DNA from: Nitrospirota bacterium
Lineage (GTDB): Bacteria > Nitrospirota > Thermodesulfovibrionia > UBA6902
DNA length: 64,000 nucleotides
Direction: 5' to 3'
Assembly (NCBI GenBank): GCA_016215115.1
Contig: JACRLN010000040.1
Span: forward strand, 1-64,000
Positions 17,679 through 27,673 of the stretch are shown piece by piece. Numbering within the stretch: position 1 is the first letter of the stretch; each line of letters opens with the position of its first letter. Position numbers and translations under genes: made by a program. Under the pieces are notes generated by a model. The model was not told where the DNA came from. It worked only from the letters and a program-made list of their open reading frames with translations, and made no database searches.

Positions 17679-19136
17679 TCACATCTTTTCCGTTCTCATA
17701 ACTGTTTCTGCCGCTAAAATACCAGACATTGCTGCAGAACTTACACCATAACCCGGATATGTGGTCTGTCCCGCCTGAAATAATCCGCTGATTGGAGAAC
17801 AGTGCGGGAAATATGCCCGGAGATCAGCGGTTGGTGACAATCCGTAGACAGCCCCTTTGTAAAGGTGCATTCTATCCTGAAAATCCTTTGGACCTATCAC
17901 CCGTTTCACCGCGATATCAAGATCGTGTATGCGAGAAAGCGCCTTAACCGCTGATATAGCCATCCGTTCCTTTTTTTGAGTATCCCAATCATCCGCGGGC
18001 ATATTCTGTTGTATGGGGGGAAACACCTCGATGATGCTTCCACCATGAGGCGCCAGCTCCGGCATGGTAACCGTAGGCATGGTGTAAACAGGCCATTTCA
18101 CATCATCCTCATCTGGCATAAACACTTTGTATTGGTCATCCATCATTGGAAGTATGCTGTTGGAATGGCTGCGCACATCTACAAGGTTTGACAGACCCAA
18201 CTGGATGACCAGTGCTTTGTGTGACAACGGAGCACTCTGCACTTTTCGTCGCATACTATTTGGTATATCCTCATCATTCAGGAGTGAACTGAAAGTCGTC
18301 ATACCGCTTGCCGTAGATATTACGGCATCAACTTCAACCAGACCTTGCCCATCAACTTTCAACCCATGAACACGGCCATTCCTGATGATAATTTTGTCGG
18401 CCTTCGAATTGAGGAATATTTCACCGCCATTATTGATTAAAGCCCGGCTCAGTGCTTCGGGTATTTTTCCCATGCCGCCCTCAGGCAGGTAAAATCCCTC
18501 CGTAAGCATAGCAACAAGCCCTAAAATGGATAGAACCGGTGTTTTCTGAGGCGGCATGCCGGAAAAGAGCATCACGCCTGACATTGCAGAACGAACTGCC
18601 CCGTCGCTGAAGAGATTATTTATCTCCGAGGCAACTGACCCGCGGAATTTGGGCAGATGACGCCACCCCTTTGCAATAAGCTGCGACCATGAGAACGGGT
18701 GGCGGAGAATATCGTCTGCAAAGAGACGGCGAACTGGCTCCCACTTTTTCAGCATGCTGTCAAGTTCTTTTTTGAGCTGCCCCTCATTCGCCCCGCCCTT
18801 CCTTCTAATTGTCACATCAAGCCCGTTGCCGAAAGACAGAACAGTACCATCAGGTAAAGTCGTCGTCTGCGCGGCGATTATTTTCCGTAACGGCAGGAGT
18901 GAAGAGCGGTCAAGGCCTAATCTCTCAAATACATGCTCCAGAATCCCGGGAAAGGCCAGATACAGGGCGCCATCGTGAAAAGTGTACCCATCAATGTCAG
19001 TGTTGGCACAGCAGCCACCCAGCTTATCATTGGCTTCGAAGAGCTTCACCCTCATCCCTTTTTGAGAAAGCAATCCGCCGGCTGATAATCCCGACACACC
19101 TCCGCCGATAATTGCCACAGTGTTAATTTTGCTCAT
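17679..19136 (-). CDS. Phytoene desaturase-like FAD-dependent oxidoreductase
   Basis: N-terminal dinucleotide-binding motif GGGVSGLSAGGLLSQKGMRVKLFEANDKLGG; C-terminal GLFQAGQTTYPGYGVSSAAMSG. Confidence 0.87.
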   Translation of the reverse strand: MSKINTVAIIGGGVSGLSAGGLLSQKGMRVKLFEANDKLGGCCANTDIDGYTFHDGALYLAFPGILEHVFERLGLDRSSLLPLRKIIAAQTTTLPDGTVLSFGNGLDVTIRRKGGANEGQLKKELDSMLKKWEPVRRLFADDILRHPFSWSQLIAKGWRHLPKFRGSVASEINNLFSDGAVRSAMSGVMLFSGMPPQKTPVLSILGLVAMLTEGFYLPEGGMGKIPEALSRALINNGGEIFLNSKADKIIIRNGRVHGLKVDGQGLVEVDAVISTASGMTTFSSLLNDEDIPNSMRRKVQSAPLSHKALVIQLGLSNLVDVRSHSNSILPMMDDQYKVFMPDEDDVKWPVYTMPTVTMPELAPHGGSIIEVFPPIQQNMPADDWDTQKKERMAISAVKALSRIHDLDIAVKRVIGPKDFQDRMHLYKGAVYGLSPTADLRAYFPHCSPISGLFQAGQTTYPGYGVSSAAMSGILAAETVMRTEKM

Positions 19137-19238
19137 AATATTCTCCTTCTTGTTTTATTTCCTTGCAGCCCATCGAAAGAAGTTAACCGCGGCAACGCAG
19201 CCGGGCCCGGTTTAATGGATGTTCGAGCATTCATGATC

Positions 19239-19697
19239 TCAAAAGTATCCTTCCATAAGTCTATCGACCCAATCCGGCACTATTGCGCTCTTTACACGAT
19301 CATAGGCCGGATAGTAAGGCTTAACATCAACTACCGGCGTTCCGTCGATAGCGTCAAGACCCCGAACGACCAGCACCCCTGATTGAACGCCCGCGATTGA
19401 CACAGCTGTGACGCCCAGCGGATTTGGGCGATCTTTCGCCCGTTGCGCAAAGATGCCCACTTCGGGCATGGAATCGAGTCCCCGCGGACGTCGAATAAGG
19501 CGTTTGGAAGGCTCGAAAAGAGCCTCGTGTAAGAAGGTAACGATAAGTGCGTGTGAGAACTGTTCAATGCCTTGCAATCCTGCGCGGTACTCCGGGCGCA
19601 GAACAACTCGAGCCTCAACCTCCCCCCAATTTTCATCTGTTTGCTCCTTGACCGCCGATTCGACGTATCCAATGATCGTGAGTGTTATATTGTTCAT
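19239..19697 (-). CDS. TrmO/TsaA-family tRNA m6t6A methyltransferase-like protein
   Basis: IGYVES...; GIFAQRAKDRPNPLGVTAVSI; GLDAIDGTPVVDVKPY. Confidence 0.88.
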   Translation of the reverse strand: MNNITLTIIGYVESAVKEQTDENWGEVEARVVLRPEYRAGLQGIEQFSHALIVTFLHEALFEPSKRLIRRPRGLDSMPEVGIFAQRAKDRPNPLGVTAVSIAGVQSGVLVVRGLDAIDGTPVVDVKPYYPAYDRVKSAIVPDWVDRLMEGYF

Positions 19698-19707
19698 TTC
19701 TGCCTCC

Positions 19708-20130
19708 TTACTGTAAAGATAATTTATATCCCATTTCGTGTCTCTTCTTTTTTACCCATATATACGATGGGATGATTGTACAATAAAGCACCAGATACAG
19801 GGTAAACATCGGCATCATGTTTATTATGGAGATATGACCTGATCTCACAACAATCACCGCAGCGCCGGCCAGTATGCTTACAACAGGAAACAGGGTGATA
19901 AGGAGAATGTCGGTACGCTCTACGGGTTTTAGCTGCGCCCAGAAGAGCAAGACCGTCCAGCCAAGCATCAATGCCCCTGCAACTCGCGTAACGTACAAAT
20001 AGAGCGGAGATATTACAAATGGCTGGGGCTGAAGAACGATCTCAGCGGCTTGAGGTGAAAACAGGAGTACAGTCGCGATGGCATCAGCAACAATTCCGAG
20101 CCAGTATGAAGTTATCAGGAGTTTTTTCAT
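19708..20130 (-). CDS. Hypothetical four-TM membrane protein
   Basis: Hydrophobic ORF in the exporter gene cluster. Confidence 0.65.
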   Translation of the reverse strand: MKKLLITSYWLGIVADAIATVLLFSPQAAEIVLQPQPFVISPLYLYVTRVAGALMLGWTVLLFWAQLKPVERTDILLITLFPVVSILAGAAVIVVRSGHISIINMMPMFTLYLVLYCTIIPSYIWVKKKRHEMGYKLSLQ

Positions 20131-20138
20131 AATGTTCC

Positions 20139-20435
20139 TTACAAAAAAATTAACCTCCTCAGTCTTTCTATCAAACCGTATTTATTAGTATCAGAGAAAG
20201 ATATTGCTATCGAGGCATCCGAAAAAGCCCAGGCAAGTACGCGCCCTTTTTTGTCAATAATAAAAATATCGTCACCGGACAATATATGATCTTTCCCATC
20301 ATTTTGCTGGGTGACACTGACCGTGCCTTTTTCGCATGATATTAACGTTCTCCTGCGGTCACCGTCGATCTTCAGCACTGAGTTTTCGCCGATGGTTATC
20401 TTTAGAGAATTCATATTCGCCTCCTGCCTACTCAT
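20139..20435 (-). CDS. DUF2917-like protein
   Basis: LISCEKGTVSVTQQNDGKDHILSGDDIFIIDKKGRVLAWAF resembles DUF2917. Confidence 0.55.
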   Translation of the reverse strand: MSRQEANMNSLKITIGENSVLKIDGDRRRTLISCEKGTVSVTQQNDGKDHILSGDDIFIIDKKGRVLAWAFSDASIAISFSDTNKYGLIERLRRLIFL

Positions 20436-22863
20436 ATGCCAACGCTTCCCGGGTCGATACTTTAATTGCCTTGCGAGGCGGAATTCGGCTGGCTATCCAG
20501 CCAAAAATTAAACTTGCGATCAGGGTTATCACGAAGCCGGTCCTGCTGAAAGAAAAACGAAGATCGACTTCCAGCATTAAGTTGCCGAAAAACTTTGAGG
20601 CAACGATACTGAGAGGCCACGATAATAAGAATCCAAGAAAAATACTGATAACGCTCACTATCATTCCTTCGGCGACAAACAGGTTATTGATGATTTTGGG
20701 AGTCGCGCCGATCGCCCTCAGCACGCCAATCTCACGGGTCCTCTCCATGATATTGATGCTCGTCGCGGATGCCATTCCTATTGCGCTGACAACCAGCACC
20801 AGCAAGGCAAAGAACACGATCGTTACGAGGATTATCTTCAGGTGGTCGTAAATAATTTTTACCCGTTCCGCCTGCATCATTACATAGAGCACCTGAAGGT
20901 TGGTCGGTTCGATCGCCTTCTCAATCTCTTTTTTCAGTGCTGTTACCTTGTCATAGCTTTTATCCTTGGCAACAAACATCAAGCTATTGATGTAGTGATC
21001 TGGATTAGTGACCGCGTCATACTGTTCCTGGGCCATATAAATTTTGGGCTTTTCAAATTCATCAACGACCCCGACCAGTTTTGCCCTGAATTGTTTCCCC
21101 CTGATGCTAAGCACTTGATGATTGCCTATGGCCGGGTTGTCATACATTTTTGCCGCCTCCTGGTTCATCACTATTTCAGGCTCGGTTGGACCGCTCAACC
21201 ATCGCCCTCTGATGGACCTGAAAGCAATGAGGTCGCTATTGTAGGGGAGGGCAATAATTCCCACTCCAGAATCCGTAGAAACGATCATATTTTGCATTGC
21301 ACCTCGGCCGCCATTCCATGTTTCTATCCGGCTAATGTTTTCAATTTCGTCAAAATATTTCAGTGCCTCTTTTTTCGGTATCTGGTTGATAAGCACCACC
21401 TGAATATCATGCTTCATGCTGTTGTTCACATCCGACAGGAGGTCCTTAAGGGATTGCTGCACATTGAACCCTGTGCTGAAGATCGCCACGCCGAGCGCCA
21501 TGGCAGCTACTGTGACCGCAAGACGTTTTTTGCGGCGTATGGTATTTTCGAAGGCCAATACGAGATTCCTCGGGAGCGGCAATTTATGAGCGAACCTGGA
21601 TTTTTTAGCGCCAGCATCCTGTTGAATGCCGTAATCGCTTAACGCTTCACGGACAGAGATCCTCGTACCTTTTAAAATAGCAGGCAGGGACAGCAAGACC
21701 GGCAGCAACAGGCTCGCGGCTATGAGATAAATATACATATAATGAGGCAGGGAAGTGGTAAGGATCTTGAAATTAAGGATCTCCGCCACAAAGTAGGCGT
21801 ATGCATAGCCGGACTTGATTGCAAGTGGAATTGCGATCACGCCGGATATTACTCCCAGGAGCAGCACCATCGTCAAATAGATTTGAAAGACCTTGAACCG
21901 CGACGCGCCGATGGCCTTGAGAATGCCGATCTGCCGTATTTGATTGGCAAGAATAGCCGCTATTAATTGAGAAACCAGTACAGCGCCCAAAAAAAACGCA
22001 AGGAAACCGATACTCCCCTCCATAAACAGCAGGGTGTTTAACTGCCACTGGTGGGGGTGCTCCATAAATTTAGGTATCTTAACTGTATCAACTGCAATAC
22101 CCAGAGATTTAAAATAATTAACGAGACCGTCTGCGGCAGTCTGAACTTCCTGTTTTGTTTTTACATTTTTAAAGCGGATGATCAATCGCTGTTCAGCCGG
22201 CTCGCCTGTAATGTCTGAGTAAGTTTTTTTATTCACATACGCATAGATCAGGTGGTCTTGTGTGCCCGGCGCCTGGGCTGGATCAAAACTGATACCGGCG
22301 ACCGGAACATCAACGACCCTGCCGCCTGCCCGAACGCGCGCAGGAAAACCGGCCTTCAGATCAGAGAAGCGAAGTCCGTCACGCTCGATCAACATGCCCC
22401 CGTCTTTGGGCGCTGCAGGCCCGCTGTTGCCCTTTTGGTCAAATATTCGTGCCAGTTTGAAATTGTTGAAATCTTCAACGCCGAATAACCATAATGGGAT
22501 CCATTCATCCGGGTGCGTTTCGATCCTCAGCGTAGCAAAATCCCTGAATTCAGCCTTCTCGATCTCAGGACGGCTCCTCAAGACTGCCAAATCCAGCCTG
22601 TTAAAATCTCTGGATGTTATGACTGCGTGAAGAGGGTTGGTCCTGACAAAATTCTCATTCAGATCGCGGCTCAGGATAGTATATGACACCAGGATGGAGC
22701 CGACACCACAAAGGCCGATTATCAAGGCAACAATGACAAGTATTATTCGGCCCGGATTGATCCGCAGATCGCCGATAACTTTTCTGAATTTCATGTTCAT
22801 GGGGATAACTCCTTTCAACTTAGCTGCAACTGCTGTAATAATAATGACAATTACTGCGTGCAT
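20428..22863 (-). CDS. ABC transporter permease (FtsX/MacB type)
   Basis: Two FtsX-like domains (GILKAIGASRFKVFQIY; REIGVLRAIGATPKIINNLFVAEG). Confidence 0.9.
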   Translation of the reverse strand: MHAVIVIIITAVAAKLKGVIPMNMKFRKVIGDLRINPGRIILVIVALIIGLCGVGSILVSYTILSRDLNENFVRTNPLHAVITSRDFNRLDLAVLRSRPEIEKAEFRDFATLRIETHPDEWIPLWLFGVEDFNNFKLARIFDQKGNSGPAAPKDGGMLIERDGLRFSDLKAGFPARVRAGGRVVDVPVAGISFDPAQAPGTQDHLIYAYVNKKTYSDITGEPAEQRLIIRFKNVKTKQEVQTAADGLVNYFKSLGIAVDTVKIPKFMEHPHQWQLNTLLFMEGSIGFLAFFLGAVLVSQLIAAILANQIRQIGILKAIGASRFKVFQIYLTMVLLLGVISGVIAIPLAIKSGYAYAYFVAEILNFKILTTSLPHYMYIYLIAASLLLPVLLSLPAILKGTRISVREALSDYGIQQDAGAKKSRFAHKLPLPRNLVLAFENTIRRKKRLAVTVAAMALGVAIFSTGFNVQQSLKDLLSDVNNSMKHDIQVVLINQIPKKEALKYFDEIENISRIETWNGGRGAMQNMIVSTDSGVGIIALPYNSDLIAFRSIRGRWLSGPTEPEIVMNQEAAKMYDNPAIGNHQVLSIRGKQFRAKLVGVVDEFEKPKIYMAQEQYDAVTNPDHYINSLMFVAKDKSYDKVTALKKEIEKAIEPTNLQVLYVMMQAERVKIIYDHLKIILVTIVFFALLVLVVSAIGMASATSINIMERTREIGVLRAIGATPKIINNLFVAEGMIVSVISIFLGFLLSWPLSIVASKFFGNLMLEVDLRFSFSRTGFVITLIASLIFGWIASRIPPRKAIKVSTREALAYE

Positions 22864-22875
22864 ATAAACCTTCAG

Positions 22876-23562
22876 TTAATTCTTTCTATCGCTTACAACC
22901 GCTCCGTCGCTAAGCGATATGATGCGGCTGTATTCTGAATTGAATATGTTTTCGTGTGTTACCACAATGACCGTTTTACCGTTTTTAACCAGATCGGCAA
23001 ACAGTCTTTGAATGGCCTCGGTGGTCTTGCTGTCTAAATTCCCGGTAGGTTCGTCCGCCACCAGAATAGGCGGGTCATTGGCCAACGCTCGGGCAATAGC
23101 GGCCCGCTGTTGCTCCCCGCCGGACAATGCGGCAGGCAGCTTGTCTGCATGCTGCAAGATGCCTACCTGCGCAAGCAATGCCTCAGCCCGATTGTTGCGC
23201 TCATTTGCTGGAATGCTGCCGACGAAGTCCATGGCTAAAAGCAGGTTTTCCCTGATGCTGAGGGTTGGAATAAGCTGAAAAAACTGAAAGACTATACCGA
23301 CATTCTCTCCCCGCCACTTTGCCAGGCGGCTTTCGTTCAATGTGTGGACATCGGTGGAATTAATTCTGACCGTTCCCTGGCTGGGATGGTCAATACCTGT
23401 CAGCATATTTAGAAGGGTGGATTTGCCGCTTCCCGACTTTCCAACGATTGCCACATGCTCCCCCTGTTCGATATGGAGATCAATGTTTTTCAACGCATCA
23501 AAACGAACTGACGCCGATTCGAACCATCTGGAAACCTGATTGAACTGAATAAAGTTTGGCAT
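22876..23562 (-). CDS. ABC transporter ATP-binding protein (LolD/MacB type)
   Basis: Walker A GKSGSGKST, LSGGEQQRAAIARALAND, ADEPTGNLD. Confidence 0.92.
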   Translation of the reverse strand: MPNFIQFNQVSRWFESASVRFDALKNIDLHIEQGEHVAIVGKSGSGKSTLLNMLTGIDHPSQGTVRINSTDVHTLNESRLAKWRGENVGIVFQFFQLIPTLSIRENLLLAMDFVGSIPANERNNRAEALLAQVGILQHADKLPAALSGGEQQRAAIARALANDPPILVADEPTGNLDSKTTEAIQRLFADLVKNGKTVIVVTHENIFNSEYSRIISLSDGAVVSDRKN

Positions 23563-23563
23563 A

Positions 23564-24019
23564 TTAGTGTTCCTCCTTTATAAATTTATACCCGTAATAC
23601 GCAGCACACATGCTCATAATAAAAGTGAGCATCCCCACGCCCTCGAAATAGGAACTCCCTATCTCAGGAGTCATAAAAAGCTTCGCCAAAAAGGACGGTA
23701 AATGTCCGTTATGCAGGTAGTTAAGAAACGCTTTTAATACGTGGTTCCAAAAACCGTTAAACAGACCGAAGCCGATAATGACCCAGGCATTGAGTAATCC
23801 ATAAAATACGAGGAAGACCTTGTTTCTCGTACGCAGATACAGAATGTTAAAAGCGTAAATAAACGCTATGACGATAAACCCGGCAATGAATGCGCGGTGT
23901 CCGAACACATAGGCATGAGTTATTGACGCCAGGATCACCGTTGCTGAAAGGTATGCACGCGACAACGCGGCAGCCGACATCTTTTGTTCAGACACCTGAG
24001 TAGAATTATTGGCGATCAT
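23564..24019 (-). CDS. Hypothetical membrane protein
   Basis: Multi-TM ORF between ABC ATPase and TetR. Confidence 0.7.
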   Translation of the reverse strand: MIANNSTQVSEQKMSAAALSRAYLSATVILASITHAYVFGHRAFIAGFIVIAFIYAFNILYLRTRNKVFLVFYGLLNAWVIIGFGLFNGFWNHVLKAFLNYLHNGHLPSFLAKLFMTPEIGSSYFEGVGMLTFIMSMCAAYYGYKFIKEEH

Positions 24020-24034
24020 TGTTTGACAACCTCC

Positions 24035-24667
24035 TCAATGTTTACGCATTGCTTTTTTATGTTGTGCGGTCTTGCGCGTCCGGCTGGCCGGCGCTATGCC
24101 GCTCCAGAGAGCCTCAGTAAATTGTTTCACAGCATGATCCATGTTTTTGCCGCCGTGAATTTCCATCAGCTCAAATACCGCCAGACTGTGTATTGCTGAA
24201 ACGAAGAGGCTGGCGGCGGCCATAGGATTATCGACTTTAACTAATCCTCGTGAATTTGCCTCATTCATGTGTGCTGCCAGGGCTTCTGAGAGTTCCACTA
24301 CCGGCTTGCCCTTAAAGTGGGCGTTCACGTCAGCCATGCTTATTGATGGATTGGTTATTAGATGCATGACGACAGGAATGAGCGTGCGGAAATAGGCCAA
24401 AATCCTAAGCCCGATCTCAGTCAAGACTCGACGCGGGTCAGTCTCTTTTGTAAATGAATTGATTATGGCATTAATATCGACCTGCTGCGGGACCATCGCA
24501 GCCAGAAAAAGCGCAGCCTTAGTAGGATACCGCTGATACAGGGTCGCCTCGGAGACCCCGGACTTACGGGCTATTTCCTTTGTTGACCCGAATGCGCCAT
24601 TTTTCAGGAACTCTTCCCGCGCATGCTCCAGTAACTGCTCATCTCGAATGATCTTGCGTCTTCCCAT
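24035..24667 (-). CDS. TetR-family transcriptional regulator
   Basis: EEFLKNGAFGSTKEIARKSGVSEATLYQRYPTKAALFLA. Confidence 0.92.
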   Translation of the reverse strand: MGRRKIIRDEQLLEHAREEFLKNGAFGSTKEIARKSGVSEATLYQRYPTKAALFLAAMVPQQVDINAIINSFTKETDPRRVLTEIGLRILAYFRTLIPVVMHLITNPSISMADVNAHFKGKPVVELSEALAAHMNEANSRGLVKVDNPMAAASLFVSAIHSLAVFELMEIHGGKNMDHAVKQFTEALWSGIAPASRTRKTAQHKKAMRKH

Positions 24668-24683
24668 TGTTACCTCCTTTGAA

Positions 24684-24705
24684 AATAAGTAAGTACTTAC
24701 TTATT
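24684..24705. promoter_or_regulatory. Perfect 22-bp palindrome, probable TetR operator
   Basis: AATAAGTAAGTACTTACTTATT immediately upstream of the tetR start. Confidence 0.75.
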
Positions 24706-24985
24706 ATAAATACCTGAAGATCGCTTGTCAAGTCTTTTTTTTGAGATACCTGGGCTGGCACTATGTGAATCACGATATATTTACTGCGACAATTTTATGT
24801 CATTAAAATTTGACAGAGAAAAAAATACTCTTAACTTCTCTCGTTCATCCCAAAGTCTTTGTCAAATTAACAGCATTAAATTTCTCTCTTTCAACAAATA
24901 ATCTTTTGTGATAATTCAATATACAAATACCAATTGACAACACAACAGCAATCGAGAGCATGTTTAACTAATTGTTAATTTTCAA

Positions 24986-26518
24986 CTATACCATTCCCCT
25001 GTCCAATGTCCGATACTGGATTGCTTCGGAGATATGCTCTGCCTGAATGTGCTCTGATTCCGCAAGGTCGGCAATTGTCCTTGAAACTTTTAAAATTCTC
25101 GTATACGCCCTTGCTGACAATCCAAGTTTATGCATTGCGGTTTCAATTATACCCTGAGCATTCGCATTGAGACTGCAGTATTTCCTGGTGTGCTTCGAGC
25201 GCATTTTGGAATTTGAATAGATGCCGTCTTTTTTGAATCTCTCAATCTGAAGTTGACGTGCCCTTTGAATCCTTTCACGGATCGTTGCTGAAGATTCTCC
25301 GCAATGCTCATTTGAAAGATCTTTATACGGCACTGCCGGAACTTCAACATGAATGTCTATTCTGTCAAGGAGCGGGCCCGAAACTTTTCTTCTGTAACGG
25401 TCGACCTGGGCAGGAGTACATGAACATACATGCTGAGGATGTCCGGCGAACCCGCAGAAACAGGGGTTCATGGCGCATACAAGCATAATGGAGGCAGGAT
25501 AGGTTATAGATCTGAGCGCCCTTGAAATTGTAACGGTGCTGTCTTCAAGCGGCTGCCTCAATACTTCAAGAACGTTTCTCTTGAATTCCGGTAATTCGTC
25601 TAAAAAAAGGACTCCATTATGTGCAAGGCTGACTTCACCGGGTTTTGGAAATTGCCCTCCGCCTACCATTGCAACATCTGACAACGTGTGATGCGGTGAA
25701 CGGAAGGGGCGGGTGGCGAGGAGTGATTGTCCGGATTTAAGAATACCGACTACGCTGTGAATCCTTGTGGTCTGTAAGGCCTCTTCAAAAGTCATATCAG
25801 GCAATATAGTCGGGATCCTTTTTGCGAGCATCGTCTTTCCTGAACCGGGAGGGCCTATCATCAGCAAATTGTGTCCTCCTGCAGCGGATACTTCAATTGA
25901 GCGCTTGACATGCTCCTGTCCTTTAACGTCAGAGAAGTCGTCATAATATTCAGAATTCTCTTTCATAACGGTAGATATTTCTATACATGCAGGTTCTTTG
26001 CTGTTTATTCCGCAGAGGAATTCTATAAGCTCCGGTAAACTTTTAAAGCCATAGACAGGGATGCCGTTAACGACAGAAGCCTCATTTGCGTTTTCTTCGG
26101 GTAGAATCAATCCCCTGAGTTTGTCTTCCCTTGCTTTTATGGCCATTGACAGGGCGCCTTTTACAGTTTTTATCCTTCCGTCAAGAGACAGCTCGCCGGA
26201 AATAAGATAATCTTTGACAGCATCAGGTTCAATAAGTCCCTCAGACACTACTATTCCAATCGCGATCGGCAGATCAAATGCAGAGCCTTCCTTTTTTAAG
26301 TCCGCAGGGGCAAGATTAACGGTTATTTGCTTTAAAGGAAAGTTGAAGCCCGTATTTTTGAGAGCAGCCCGCACTCTTTCTTTACTCTCTTTAACGGCAG
26401 TATCCGGCAATCCGACCGTAGAGAAGTGAGGAAGTCCTTTTGCAGTAACGTCAACCTCTACTTCAACAAGATGCGCGTCAATGCCAATTAACGTTGCGCT
26501 AAGAATTTTTGAAAGCAT
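24986..26518 (-). CDS. YifB family Mg chelatase-like AAA ATPase
   Basis: GPPGSGKTMLAKRIPTILPDM; FLDELPEFKRNVLEVLRQPLED; C-terminal TIADLAESEHIQAEHISEAIQYR. Confidence 0.93.
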   Translation of the reverse strand: MLSKILSATLIGIDAHLVEVEVDVTAKGLPHFSTVGLPDTAVKESKERVRAALKNTGFNFPLKQITVNLAPADLKKEGSAFDLPIAIGIVVSEGLIEPDAVKDYLISGELSLDGRIKTVKGALSMAIKAREDKLRGLILPEENANEASVVNGIPVYGFKSLPELIEFLCGINSKEPACIEISTVMKENSEYYDDFSDVKGQEHVKRSIEVSAAGGHNLLMIGPPGSGKTMLAKRIPTILPDMTFEEALQTTRIHSVVGILKSGQSLLATRPFRSPHHTLSDVAMVGGGQFPKPGEVSLAHNGVLFLDELPEFKRNVLEVLRQPLEDSTVTISRALRSITYPASIMLVCAMNPCFCGFAGHPQHVCSCTPAQVDRYRRKVSGPLLDRIDIHVEVPAVPYKDLSNEHCGESSATIRERIQRARQLQIERFKKDGIYSNSKMRSKHTRKYCSLNANAQGIIETAMHKLGLSARAYTRILKVSRTIADLAESEHIQAEHISEAIQYRTLDRGMV

Positions 26519-26529
26519 GTCCCCTTGTA

Positions 26530-26611
26530 AGCTATTAACTGTCAGCTATCAGCTTTCAGCAAAAAAAATAGCCTGACTATGTGACCGCTGAATGCTGATT
26601 GCTGAAAGCTG
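26530..26611. repeat. Inverted pair of degenerate heptamer arrays
   Basis: Left agctatt-aactgtc-agctatc-agctttc-agc (26530-26560); right gctgaat-gctgatt-gctgaaa-gctg (26587-26611). Confidence 0.8.
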
Positions 26612-26729
26612 TTTTTGTGCGCTCTAAATTGCTTCAACCAGTTCCCGCTACAATATACCATATAATGATTCTTTTTTTGAATAGGAATTATTTACGAAAG
26701 GTGGAAGTTCTTATATCGAGGTTAAACCT

Positions 26730-27140
26730 CTAAAGCCGTGAGACTTTATCGAGAAAAGTCTCTATGTTTTGCAGCCTGTTCTGAAGTACCTCATATAGGA
26801 TGTCATAATTCAGCTTTTCATAATCATGAGCAATGACATTACGGAACCCTGTCATTTTGATCATTTGATCTGTCAGTTCCGGAGGAATAATGTTTTCCTC
26901 CTGAAGGATGTGGAAAGATTCACTCATGGTGGATGGCTTTCTCAGGTTCTTATATGAAATGACGGCTTCAGCCAGATCAATAGCTGCCTGCACGACAAGA
27001 TACAAATATCTTTCGACCGCTCCTTTCCGGTCAATATCTTCAATAATTTCCTGTTGAGAAAACTGTCTGTATCTTTCGAGTATCTTTAAATACTTCCGTA
27101 TGGAACTGATCTTGTTTTCAATTACTGAGATATTGGTCAT
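26730..27140 (-). CDS. hepT: HepT-like ribonuclease toxin (HEPN)
   Basis: RNVIAHDY HEPN motif; paired with nucleotidyltransferase. Confidence 0.88.
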   Translation of the reverse strand: MTNISVIENKISSIRKYLKILERYRQFSQQEIIEDIDRKGAVERYLYLVVQAAIDLAEAVISYKNLRKPSTMSESFHILQEENIIPPELTDQMIKMTGFRNVIAHDYEKLNYDILYEVLQNRLQNIETFLDKVSRL

Positions 27141-27535
27141 AATGCTTTTGTCAGATGATAGCGGGCAAGAAGATCATGGAAATCAAAATATTCAGTAAGG
27201 ATCCTCGGTTCTATTAAAACCTTGTAGGGCTCTTCACTAAAAAGAAGTTTACCTTCCTTGATGATGTTGTATTTCAGTTCAGGAGATTCTGTCAGGTTCA
27301 AAATCACGAGGTCTATCCTGTCTGTTTTCAACGCACGGCTTATTTCATCCATCAGGGAGAATTTCAGGTCATGCAATTTTTTTATGTCTTTTTCATCGAT
27401 ATAAAATGCAAGATCATAATCGCTCATCGCACCCGTTTTACCGGTAACCTGCGAACCAAAAAGATAGACCAGTTTGATCTCAGGATGGGATTCTCTTATG
27501 GTGCTGATCAGGCCTGTAATTTTCCTGTCTTTCAT
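27137..27535 (-). CDS. mntA: MntA-like minimal nucleotidyltransferase antitoxin
   Basis: GSQVTGKTGAMSDYD nucleotidyltransferase motif; 4-bp overlap with hepT. Confidence 0.88.
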   Translation of the reverse strand: MKDRKITGLISTIRESHPEIKLVYLFGSQVTGKTGAMSDYDLAFYIDEKDIKKLHDLKFSLMDEISRALKTDRIDLVILNLTESPELKYNIIKEGKLLFSEEPYKVLIEPRILTEYFDFHDLLARYHLTKAL

Positions 27536-27582
27536 AAAAAGACCTTATCATGTATCCTCGGGAAAAAGCAATATTTCCATGT

Positions 27583-27651
27583 TCTATTAGTTTTATTAGT
27601 TAACCAATTAAACCAATGGAACTAATCTAACCAATGAAACCTGTCTAACTA
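27583..27651. repeat. Degenerate nonamer repeat array with inverted half
   Basis: ctattag-tttattagtt then aaccaatta-aaccaatgg-aactaatct-aaccaatga-aacctgtct-aacta. Confidence 0.7.
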
Positions 27652-27673
27652 TATCCCATCTTGTGCTATAATC

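Noticed and set aside
20842-21642. 266-aa plus-strand ORF opposite the FtsX-type permease
   Set aside because: Antisense to a strongly supported ABC permease; composition looks like shadow coding.
24750-24775. tggcac-containing sequence as a sigma-54 promoter
   Set aside because: No TTGC element at the required -12 spacing.
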